Below are positions 1 through 9,500 of a stretch of 64,000 nt of DNA, piece after piece. Position 1 is the first letter of the stretch. Each line of letters begins with the position of its first letter. The notes under the pieces are model-generated. The model did not search any database. It saw nothing but the letters and a program-made list of their open reading frames with translations, and had not been told where the DNA came from. The DNA comes from Plasmopara viticola (taxonomy: Eukaryota; Oomycota; Peronosporomycetes; Peronosporales; Peronosporaceae): the NCBI GenBank assembly GCA_001695595.3, contig MBPM02000036.1, positions 62,001-126,000 of the forward strand, read 5' to 3'. The position numbers and the translations under genes were made by a program.

Positions 1-479
1 TACAGCTCCTCCAAAATGGTTCATTTCGGCACAAAATCGGTGCCGCTTTTAGTGGTTAAGGTTCATGATTGGACTTTTTACAAATTACTCTCTTCAATGG
101 CACACAATCCTCGCTTGCATATTATTCCTGCTTATTGGAGAACTTTTATCGCGGTGAAGTTTTGAGAATATGGTCGAACTTCACAATGAAAACATGTTCT
201 TACACGACTCACATAGCCAATTTCGAATAAAGCATTTTTTTGACTTACAAAGGCGAACCGCCTTTTGGCAAACTTCATCGTAAGGCTTCTTTCTTCTTCA
301 GCCGTCAACGTATTTTATGACTTTCGAGATTCCGCACTGGGTATGGAGCTTTCCCACACCAAGTTAATCTAAGCACGGCCTCAACTGGCTCTTCTATCAG
401 AATGGGTCGGTTTTTTACAGCGGTGGGTCAATAAATCGCTTCGCGCATTTATATTCCTTAATTATAATCTATCCACCAC
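1..479. other. No gene recognised
   Basis: I see no coding pattern, RNA gene or clear element in this AT-rich stretch at the left edge. Confidence 0.4.
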
Positions 480-690
480 CATCTGAGGGCATGACTTTGA
501 TGGCCAAGAAATCGTCTACGCCTCTTATCATTTTATCAACAGAATTCTTTGAGCCGAAGATCCACCGCCGCTTCCACTGTATCATCTTTGAGCTCCTGAC
601 ATATAATTTCAGCCAATCCACTGGTCATTTTAGCGTCGCTCACAGCGCGATCTTCTTCCCCCACGTATGGTGAACTCCTTTTTCAATTTT
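480..690 (-). pseudogene. Possible decayed coding fragment, unknown family
   Basis: On the minus strand one frame reads as acidic, helix-like protein sequence (a stretch near EEDRAVSDAKM followed by QELKDDTVEAAVDL). It then continues only after a one-base frame change into VDKMIRGVDDFLAIKV and a stop. The composition is protein-like but the frame is broken and no start is visible. I do not recognise the family. It could be a retroelement gag remnant, a gene relic or chance. Confidence 0.25.
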
Positions 691-1492
691 AACTTAATGG
701 GTTTGGTTTTTTTCGCTAAAATATCGCTGCAATATGATCGTTGTACACTGTGTATACGGGTGCAACCAATTGAGATTCCTCTCTCTACACCATGGGACTG
801 CCACAAGGTCTAGAATCTCTGGCGCGTCTTTCTTCCCCTTTTTTCACGAAATTTCAGCATTACAATTCGTTGGCCACACGTTTTTGTCCTTCACCAGTTG
901 TAATTCCTAGTAAACATCAAGCTACTTTTGGTACGCGTACGCCGATTCGCCTGTATAATGTTGTTCGCTACGTCATTTTGCGCATACTATGATTTAATCG
1001 CAAAAAAACAATATTCGCGCACTGCCCCTCCACGCTAAGAGGACATTTTACGAGGGTTTAACGAAGATTCGTTTTTATTATCAACGAGCCATTCCCGACT
1101 TAAGTCACAACTTAAAGCATTCAGTGATAATTTGTATTAGAACTTCGGTCAAGATCTATAATCACTTTCGAACATATGATCTCCCGTTTCCCACAATCTC
1201 GACTTATCCCGATTTACACATGCGTCTCCTCGCGCTCTGTACATCAATTAGCATCTTCAATTCTACCGTCGTATGCGCTTCAACATTGTTCTTTTGGGGT
1301 CGCTGGTGTCGACGTTCTTCTTCGGCTCAAGTTTTCATGAACTTGAATTTATTTTGTGCAACTTCTGGATTTAGAATTCTTAAAGGTACTAAGTTTAAAG
1401 AGTACAACGATACGAAAGCAATTGGTATTGTCATAATCCATCTATTTTACCGACTCAAACGTTTCCCAATGAAAGTACTTAACTGCATTTCT
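691..1492. other. No gene recognised
   Basis: A long plus-strand reading frame at 1124-1600 has no recognisable domain and runs into the antisense of the hydrolase gene. I treat the stretch as non-coding. Confidence 0.4.
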
Positions 1493-2313
1493 TCACTCAA
1501 TAGCGAGAGAGTTCCAGTGTTTCACAACAATCAATACAGTCTTCACATTTCTTACAATAGCGTCCGCAGCGGCGTACCGCTCTGCGTCCTCATCATTTAA
1601 ATCTGCTCGCGTCAAAGCATCGGGTTTTGTCCACATTGCGTTCACCCAAATTGTTCTCAATCCAGCGCATTTCGCACCCATCACGTCGCACTCATAATGG
1701 TCGCCGACATGGACGAGGTGCTGACGCCAATACGAGGCAGGGAATTTGTTCACTGCCGCGTCAAAGATCGCTTGTTCTGGTTTGGCACAGCCCACGAGTT
1801 CAGCAGAGATCATAAAGTCCACAAGATCTCGAAAAAAATTAGGCAGATTTTCCATCTCGCAATTGCCGTTCGTAATAACTCCTAGAACAGGTGACGTGGC
1901 GTCACCTGTATCATTAATTACCGACGTGATCTCCGACTTTAAGCCTCGAAGTAAATTTTCAACGCCGTCAAACAACTGTGGATGGCTGCGCGGTACTAGA
2001 AAAGCTTGAAAGGCAGCGTCTATAAAAGCCTCGAGCTTACATTGGTCCTCAAAACTCACACCGCAAGCATGCACGCAGTGGCGCAATGTGTGTTTGCGGA
2101 GAAAAGTGTAGTCATGTGCTTGGTCTGGTAGCTCGCGCTGAAATTGGACAAGCAGCGCGTCAAATGCCGCAGGAGGAACTTGTTTACTAACTGAGGTGTT
2201 TCTTGTGCCAGGTAGGCGTGAAAAGCGACAGAGGCATTGCGAATTACAGTCTTGCCACACCATAACGTATCATCCAGGTCGAAGGTTACACCGCGGACAA
2301 CGATAGAATTCAT
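1493..2313 (-). pseudogene. HAD-superfamily hydrolase with an apparent frameshift
   Basis: A haloacid dehalogenase-like hydrolase, probably a phosphatase acting on a small phosphorylated metabolite; the substrate cannot be told. Motif I is VTFDLDDTLW near residue 9 of the ATG at 2313, motif II is VITNGN, a conserved Lys follows in CAKPEQAIF, and motif III is VGDHYECDVMGAKCAGL. The first ~45 residues are in one frame and everything after KQVPPAAFDA is in another. The switch lies near 2175-2190 and fits one missing base. No splice signals can bridge it, so it is a real frameshift or an assembly indel. All four HAD motifs survive on the two sides of the break. The start lies 108 bp from the divergent BioD/DRTGG gene. 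Confidence 0.75.
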
Positions 2314-2421
2314 TCTTTTACTTTAACTGTAAATTTGGTCAAATTTTTAGTCTTATTATAGAACTTTTATGTCAAAACTTCATATAACGCTCGCTTTTGT
2401 GACAAGCATTGAACCACCACG
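2314..2421. promoter_or_regulatory. Shared divergent promoter region
   Basis: Only 108 bp separate the ATG of the hydrolase (-) from the ATG of the BioD/DRTGG gene (+), so both promoters must lie here or overlap the genes. It is AT-rich. No specific motif was assigned. Confidence 0.45.
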
Positions 2422-3770
2422 ATGTCCGTGCTTGTCCGAGCGCAGCCCAAGACGGCAGTATATGTAGCGGCGACGAGACAACATGTGGGTAAGACCAGCA
2501 CATGTCTAGGTCTTTTGCAAGGTCTGACCTCGCGGTTGAATCGGATCGGCTTTCTCAAGCCCGTTGGCCAGGAAAGCGTCGCTGTGGAGGGCGGCTCTTT
2601 GCTGGTGGACAAAGATGTCGCAGTGGCAAAAGGTATGCCGCTTTTGTTTGCTTCTTCTTGTCTGTGAAGGAAATTGAATGCCTTACTATTCTTGCAGAGG
2701 TGTTTAAGCTCGATTCGTGTAATTACGTGGACATGTCTCCCGTGGTGATTATGCCTGGGTACACGAAGCGCTTTCTGGATGGAGATATTACGGTAGAGAG
2801 TCAATTGAACAAAATTCGAACGAGTTTCAAGCGCATTACGGCGGCTAATGAGGTAGCTAGAATTGGTCATTTGCAGCATCTATGCGATGAGTGTTAATTC
2901 GTTTGTGTTTGAAGTTTACTATCGTAGAAGGCACAGGACACACAGGAGTTGGCTCTATCGTAGACTGCAATAATGCTCGAATCGCATCCGAGTTGGGTGT
3001 GGATATGGTCCTTGTGGCCAATGGCGGATTGGGTTCGGCCTTTGACGACCTGGCGCTAAACTACTCGTTGTGCAAAGCGCACAATGTCAAGATTCGTGGT
3101 GTTATTTTAAACAAGGTACGAGACGACCGAATGGAAATGGTTCGGGAATATTTTCCGAAAGCAATGAAACTTTGGGGCGGCGATGTGCCTCTCATTGGCG
3201 TAGTACCAAACCTCTCTGTGCTATCGAACGCGAGCATGTTGGATTTTGAAGGCCTATTCAAAACCACAATGCTGTCGTCGCGCTCGCGTCGCTTTCAGCA
3301 GTACAACAAGACAACGCTCGTGACAGCTGGACTGAGGCGATTTTTGGCAAAGCTGAGTGCACCCGAGTATGAGCAAACCCTGTTTGTCACTCACGTGTCG
3401 CGAAACGACATTATCTTGGGGTTTCTCTCACACGCGCAGAATTTTGAGCTTACGGAGAAGAGACCTTACGGTGGTGGACTCATTCTTACTGGCTCGCCAT
3501 CAGACGACCAACCTCAAGACTACATTATGAATATCATTAAGAATGCGCAGGTGCCCGTGCTTTACGTACCTATGACGACTTTTAAGGCTATGGAAATGAT
3601 AACGCATTTTACGGGTAAGTCAATTTTTAGGTTATATAATGGAAATTTGGTCTTACTTTGATCTGCGTGTGATTTTAGCCAAATTTAATCCAACAGACGA
3701 ACAAAAAGTTCACGCGTGTGGCGAGCACTACGCTAGTCACATTGACTTTGATGCTATTCTCGCAAGATAG
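2422..3770 (+). CDS. BioD-like P-loop / DRTGG-domain protein (phosphotransacetylase N-terminal type), 4 exons
   Basis: Spliced model: 2422-2632, 2698-2852, 2915-3614, 3679-3770, giving 385 residues. The N-terminal half resembles dethiobiotin synthetase/CobB-type P-loop domains, with a Walker-A-like QHVGKTS near residue 16, then IEGTGHTGVGSIVD-like and VANGGLGSAFDDL signatures typical of the N-terminal domain of long phosphotransacetylases. The second half fits a DRTGG regulatory domain (RPYGGGLILTG). The catalytic phosphotransacetylase domain itself is absent, so it is probably a regulatory or unassigned NTP-binding protein rather than an acetyltransferase. Introns are 62-65 bp. The second acceptor is an AAG, chosen because it keeps phase and restores the family sequence FTIVEGTGHTG. 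The last exon adds ~30 residues and ends at TAG 3768. Confidence 0.8.
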
Positions 3771-3899
3771 ACACCTAGCGATCTGAAGCAAGTAGAATGG
3801 GTAGGATGATACGATAGACGAATCAGGCCGTACACGTACAGAATTATACTCTACACCTTTGCTAATTTATAGCGAGGTAAAACTAAACCTAAAAATAGT

Positions 3900-3911
3900 G
3901 AGTTACGTATG
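3900..3911. repeat. Target-site duplication, left copy (LINE copy A)
   Basis: The 12-mer GAGTTACGTATG occurs here and again at 5076-5087, exactly flanking the LINE insertion. Confidence 0.85.
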
Positions 3912-5075
3912 TAATGTAATGTAATGTATTACGTTATCGCGTTGCCAAGGTATGCACGTGCTAGGCTCTGTCTGGCTAGTCCACGGCATAGAGTGGTGTC
4001 CGCATACGTCGGGTCTCGTTCGGCGAACAGTGCATCCAGCACCGAGGTCGTGAGGGTCTTCCATTTCTTTCGGTCTTGTGCAAGGGTACGTACCACTTCG
4101 AGGTCTTGTGCTATCCGGAGTCGAAAGCCGGAGCCATGGGAAACAAGGTTGTGGTCGAGTGTTGAGGGGAGCGTGGTACGGGGACGTCCGCGCCATTTTG
4201 CTGCGGTGGAGAAGAAGTAGGCACGCATCTGGAGGTTAGCTGGAATGTCGGGATTGCGGCGAAGTACATGGCCAGACAGGCGCCAGTGAGCTTGTGTCAG
4301 TCGTAGTCTCAGCGGCCGCTCATCACAGAGGTCGTAGAGTCTTGCATTCGAAATGTGTCGGGAGTAGCGATAGCCAAGAGCGTAGCGAAGCTGGCGGCGA
4401 TAAAAACTCTCGAGGCCGTGGAACTCTGACTTGGTAGGAGCCCAGGTGGCGCAGTTGTACAGCAGAATTAGTAAAACGTAGGTGTTGTACAGTCGAATGC
4501 AGGTCTTGGGTGAGATGAGCGTGGGGCGGAGCCAGACGGACCAGAGGCGGTGGAGCGCGAGGGTGGCCAGGGACTTGCGTCGGGATAGATCTTTAATATC
4601 GCCAAGGAGTGTTCCGAGCTTCTTACTTTGGCGCCAGGTTTCTTCTCGGGATCGGGCGTGTCGAGTGGCGCCCGACGGGTTGCAGTGGCGGCGGATTTTG
4701 GTGACTTCGGTCTTGGCTTGGTTTTTTTTTTTTTTTTCAGGGTTAGAAGGAAGTCATCAGTGCGGTGCTCACCTCTATCGTAGATCTTGGTTTCTCGGAG
4801 GCCAAGGATATCGACGCGGTAGCGCCGGAGATCTTCGGAGAGTGTTTCGTGCTTCTTGCACTTCGAACCTAGAGAATTTACATTAAAGGAGCCAATCCGG
4901 ATGCGGTTGGCGCGGTTAAGGGCGTGGAAGGGGGTTTGGCCTGGTGCTGGAGACCGTCGCGTCGAGGGTGAGACTCGTTAGAGACCTGCAGATGCCCGAG
5001 AGCACCTGCCCGAAGCGCGCGAGCATTTAGCCCCCGCGCTTGGAAGGAGGGCGTCACCCCAACCTTTTCCGTTGA
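3912..5075 (-). mobile_element. Internally deleted non-LTR retrotransposon (LINE), copy A
   Basis: On the minus strand the element starts at the conserved end GGAAAAGGTTGGGGTGACG, has a ~150 bp leader, and then the beginning of an endonuclease frame (about 4905-4742: SFNVNSLG, then YRVDILGLRETKIYDR, the first APE-type endonuclease motifs). This ends in a run of A (plus-strand T run about 4720-4738). It is followed directly by the C-terminal part of a reverse transcriptase ORF (about 4720-3929). The middle, with the rest of the endonuclease and the RT catalytic core, is missing. The 3' end is a TACAT-type pentamer tail rather than poly(A). A 12 bp target duplication flanks it. It cannot move by itself. 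It is the longest of four family members in the window. Confidence 0.85.
3929..4721 (-). pseudogene. LINE reverse transcriptase, C-terminal fragment
   Basis: An open minus-strand frame runs from the A-run to TAA at 3929, inside the 3' tail. It reads as the conserved C-terminus of LINE reverse transcriptases: NYTYxL-type thumb region, ATWAPTKSEFHGLESFYRR, HISNARLYDLCDERPLRLRL, AHWRLSGHVLRR, KWRGRPRTTLPSTLDHNL, and DLEVVRTLAQDRKKWKTL. No catalytic YxDD box is present because the N-terminal part is deleted. The frame differs from that of the endonuclease fragment upstream. The absence of stops over ~260 codons suggests a young insertion. Confidence 0.8.
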
Positions 5076-5087
5076 GAGTTACGTATG
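5076..5087. repeat. Target-site duplication, right copy (LINE copy A)
   Basis: This GAGTTACGTATG is identical to 3900-3911 and marks the 5' side of the minus-strand LINE. Confidence 0.85.
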
Positions 5088-5171
5088 ATGGTGTAGAAAT
5101 CATTCCGATATTTCCAAAAATCATATACTGACCAAACATTTACTAGCTGCGTACAGAGCGACGTAATCTTT

Positions 5172-6566
5172 TTAGCACCCAAAGAAGCGCACGACCTGCA
5201 GCGACTTGTCCGTCTTGCCCTTTGACAAATACGCGACACTGCCATCCGAAAACGTCTTGAGAGCTTGGTAGCGATTACCCACCACCGACTTGTCCACCGT
5301 CACCTTTTCGCTGATGGCTTTACCTGTGGATGCGTCCAGCACCTGCACGTAAATAGTGCGTTCACTACCCTCCGCTAGGTCGCCGCCCGACGAGCTCCCT
5401 TCCCACATGGCCAACATAGCACCGCTACCAATGGACGCAAGATGGGGTGCGCGCTCATTAGCGTCCGTCCCGCCCAAAACAATGTCCTCGCTGGCCGCCG
5501 CATCCATGGCAAAGTGGATTAAATGCACCTTGGCATTGTCTCCATCGCCGTTACTAACCGTAGCCCAGTACTGCTTGCTGGATGCAACGGAATCCGGTAC
5601 AATGTCGCCTAGATTGGATGCTGCCAGATTTACCCGGTAGATGGTCGTATCCCAATCTTTCGGCGGCATGATTCGATTGTTACTGTCCGTCTTACAAATC
5701 GTCGCGTAGCCCTGTGTACGGCTGTCGTACGTGATGCGCTCGTAGCCCGAGTGCGAGCAGCCCCAATCGAACGAATCCTCATTTGCTGTAATTTTACCAG
5801 AAGCGTCCACGACTTGCATACGATCTCCTTGATGAATATTGATGCATCCACCTTGGGACGTCGAGATGGCAGCACCAAAGTACGCAGCCCAATTCTTGCC
5901 GTCATAGGCAATACGACCGTGGTGTGCATACCACCAGATCATATACACATCCGGTCCTGTCTTGCCTGACGAGTAGGGCGGCAGAGATGCACTGGATGAC
6001 GTTAACTTGGTCGCCCACGACTCTTTCGCTCCATCGTAGCGAATTAAGTACATGTCGTAACAGGGTACAGCTGGGTTCGGCGCCGTGCCACATAGGTTAC
6101 TCGGATTACCACAGTTCAGCGTACCCCCTCCTTCAGCGTCTCTCGTTCCAAGAATGACAAAGCCATTATCGTCAGCGTAAATGTCGGCAAAGTCATGAAC
6201 TGGCACCTTCACAGCAGGGCTGTTGCTTACAACATTGTCTTTGGCATCAAGCTCAACAACAATGACACCGCCGCTGCTATGGTAAGCAACGCGAGAACCT
6301 CCAGACGGAATTGCAGCAATAGCAACGAGCTTCAAAGCCGCTTCCTCTTCGTTGGCTTCGACAGCAGCTTCGACGTTAATATCGGTGATCTGGACCCGAG
6401 GCTTTGCACACACACCAGCTTTGGAAGTGGTAGATGCAGGAGCTGGCGTCGTGGTGCCATTAACGCTCGCGGCCAGTGCATTGCTGGGCGAACCAATTTT
6501 GCCAATTGAGACGTCAATGGCAAGCAGCGCTATCGCGGAAGCGAGGACAGTATGACACAGGCGCAT
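5172..6566 (-). CDS. Secreted protein of unknown function, paralogue 1 (464 aa)
   Basis: The start is taken at ATG 6566, which gives a good signal peptide (MRLCHTVLASAIALLAI, about residues 1-22). The reading frame extends upstream (in-frame ATG at 6632) but that would bury the signal. After a short Thr/Pro/Ala-rich linker, the ~400-residue domain begins at CAKPRVQITDI. Landmarks are GTRDAEGGGTLNCGNPSNLC, VPCYDMYLIRYDG, DVYMIWWYAHHGRIA, GGCINIHQGDRM and WGCSHSGYERITYD, with paired cysteines. Regular short beta-like blocks would fit a beta-propeller, but that is inference. It closely resembles the gene at 19372-21174, which points the other way across the first desert. Its 3' end lies 84 bp from LINE copy A. 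Apoplastic or cell-surface location is likely; no activity can be assigned. Confidence 0.85.
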   Translation of the reverse strand: MRLCHTVLASAIALLAIDVSIGKIGSPSNALAASVNGTTTPAPASTTSKAGVCAKPRVQITDINVEAAVEANEEEAALKLVAIAAIPSGGSRVAYHSSGGVIVVELDAKDNVVSNSPAVKVPVHDFADIYADDNGFVILGTRDAEGGGTLNCGNPSNLCGTAPNPAVPCYDMYLIRYDGAKESWATKLTSSSASLPPYSSGKTGPDVYMIWWYAHHGRIAYDGKNWAAYFGAAISTSQGGCINIHQGDRMQVVDASGKITANEDSFDWGCSHSGYERITYDSRTQGYATICKTDSNNRIMPPKDWDTTIYRVNLAASNLGDIVPDSVASSKQYWATVSNGDGDNAKVHLIHFAMDAAASEDIVLGGTDANERAPHLASIGSGAMLAMWEGSSSGGDLAEGSERTIYVQVLDASTGKAISEKVTVDKSVVGNRYQALKTFSDGSVAYLSKGKTDKSLQVVRFFGC

Positions 6567-9500
6567 GATTATTGGAGGTAGACAGTAGCTAGAGAAAGAT
6601 ATTTTGAGAATGAAAAGATGAGAGGCTTTCATTCGAGGCAACTTGACGACTCGAGAATTGGATAGATAGATGGCTTGATGGCACGCACGCTCACTGACGT
6701 TCCCTTTTGTCTCCTCTTCGTACGCTCTAAGCTATCCTTATTGTTATGTCGCGAGGATACTCTAGGATCGCGTATAGCATCTGTTCTATATTAATCTGAT
6801 GTCAGAGGCAATGCAATACCACGCACAAGGGTATGAAGTGCGTCATCACGCCCTCCGTCCAACTTTACCTACGTATGCGGCAGCTGCATCTAGCGATAAC
6901 AGCGTGGAACGTCATTCAAGGAAATGGCAGTACAGAAAACGTAAGTGGTGTTGTCAAACCCGAAGCACAGCCATTTCTTGAAGGAAGGGTGCAAGTATTA
7001 TGGTTGATGCAGATCACAACACCACGCACGCTGTTTTTTTCGTTAAAAAACTGAGTCGAAGTATGCGCATAGACTGGCAAGCAATTGTGTCGTTTAGATG
7101 TTGAAACGATCGCATTAAAAATAATTTCCCCCGCAGGAATAAATAAAAAAAATTAATAGAAATAAATTACTGCAAGAAATCTTCCAAAATGAATAGAGCA
7201 TTAATATTATTTAGTACCTGCTTAAATTGCGGTAGCCAATTTAGTAGCCCAATGGGTGTTCATAAGACTAGAGCGCATAAAAATTGCCGATTAAGACCGA
7301 GGATATAGGGCAGTCGTTCACTGTAGTATCTTTCTTTTCCGTTTGTGAAAACTATAGTATTACTCGTAGTTAATGCTACGCGTGGAATGTCTAGCCAAAC
7401 TCGCTCAAGGATCAAGGGATGGATCGAACCATTTCTGTGTCTGCCGGATGCACGCTCTTTACTGATCGAGTGGCTCTCTTGTTCCTTGGGTGAGGAGGAT
7501 CATTCATACCTACTAATAAAACACCTCGTGGTGTTCGATCTCTACGAAAAGAGTTTGGGTTTACAGCCAAGCTGGTATGCTTAATTAAAAAAAACTGTTA
7601 ATTAAGATTTATTTGCGGATCAAGGAGTTACAGATGGCTAATAAAGTTGACATGATAACAGATGATCAGGTGCGCATGGCATTCGCAAGGCATTCGCAAG
7701 AGAGAGTGTGTAATAGAGGCTGAGCTGAAGCAGGGCACTCCACCTTCGAACGCTTGATATTTGTGTTTCGTGTCTTCAAAACACCTTCAAGTAAAATATA
7801 AGTTGCATTGCGCTCACGCTTTCTTGCCTGCAAACAAAAAAAGGATAAATGTCCTCATGTTTTATAGGAGCTATCGCCCGTCATTACTGCTTCGATAACT
7901 AGAGGTGCCTAAGTTCATGAATAGTCTGGGTGTGAGTCTCTTCTCATACTAAACTCGTTACAGTGCAGGCATCAACAATGAAAAAGGCTACTAGAATTTT
8001 TCATAAGAGGCGTATAGCTAGAATATCGCATATTGGCACTTTGTTAATCTCAATCCACAGGTCTGCCGACACGGCTCAGCTTCAATGAGCTTATGCGCAA
8101 GTAACATACTCTACTTTTGCTGCGTCAGCTACTACATATATGAGTATGTGCCTGTCACGAAGCGAAACGACTAAGTGAACCTTTGTCATTTATAGGAGCT
8201 CAAAGATTCGCTGGTAGAAGCCGAAGCTTCAAAGCAGGAAGTACTGGTCGTCAGTCGGGGCAGAAAGCCTTAAAAAGAATGAACTATGTCCAATGGTGTG
8301 ATATATACCATCTAAATTAAGTCCCTGACACCTTAACAATACCTGTCAAAAACATTCTTCAGGCACTTGACTTTAGATAATGCACGCAATTGTGCAAGAT
8401 AACGGAAAATTATCTCGAATGTTGGCAGACTCCGAACCATCGAGAAATTTTGCGTGCCAGTATTTGGTTGCGGTGAGCTAAAAAGGTTGGCCGACGCACT
8501 AAACGATAGCAGCTAAATTTGGTGTCAATGGCTAGTGTAACGTCTTCTTACGCTTCTAAAGTAAAAACAGGCTTGGCTGTGAATTTTGAGATTTACGACA
8601 CCACGAAGTTGTTTATCTTTCTACCGCTATGATCTAGACACAGCATGGATCTCGCCGTGCAAATCTATCAATCGCAGCTGCAAGTATGTCTCACTGGTCA
8701 TGCCATGACAAAGATAGCATAAGTCCTAAATCGACTGTCAAAGCGAGGCCACAGGCATTAAGTGTTTGTTCCTACATGAAAGGGCTTCGGTGAGTTAGGC
8801 TCTCGTCCTTATTGCTTGTACAGCCCTATAAAAACCAACGCGAGTATATGTGTGTCTTTAACTCAAAGTTGCACAAGCGGTTACTATAACCGGTGGGTGA
8901 ATCAGTTTATATATGATAAGAAACTGCAAATATAAAGCTCTACAAGCGCAAAAACAGCTCCATAAAGCATGGTGTACCAACGAGAGCGACAAATACAAAT
9001 CCGCAATAAACAAATAGAAATAATTGATGCCTGGGTGTCACAAACGACCCCGTGAGTGAGGGGGAAATCTTAACGCAACAATATTAAAATCGTTTCTTGT
9101 CGTCAAACAGAAAAGTGCAGTTCGATTGAAGACATCGCTAGGTATGTAGGAATAGCCGAACTTAGAAGATCTTAAGACTACTAGTAATCGGCTGATTGAG
9201 TAGTCAGGAAAAATTCAGCCAAAGTCTTACAAATGTCGACGACCTCTTTAAAGGATATAGATATTTGAGGTGAGAAAATTCTTCTTAGATCAGCCGTACG
9301 CTGAGCCTAGACAGAGAAATCTAAAAGGAATACCTAGCACAGCTATTCCATAAAATCAGGTATAATTGATAGTGGCCCATCATCGAGAAAGAGAAGAGAA
9401 AGACAGCATTAGGAAGAATTATTGTGTCACCAGGCAATGGCCACTATCTTAATTGCAATGTGTACTCATCAATTTCTTCTTCGCCAAAAAGATAAATTAG

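Noticed and set aside
1124..1600. 158-codon plus-strand frame
   Set aside because: No domain, biased composition, and partly antisense to the conserved HAD gene.
4482..4886. 134-codon plus-strand frame over the LINE
   Set aside because: Antisense to the endonuclease and RT pieces and crosses the T-run.
6567..6641. N-terminal extension of secreted paralogue 1
   Set aside because: Would hide the signal peptide that begins at ATG 6566; the region looks like 5' UTR (TCTCATCTTTTCATTCTC).
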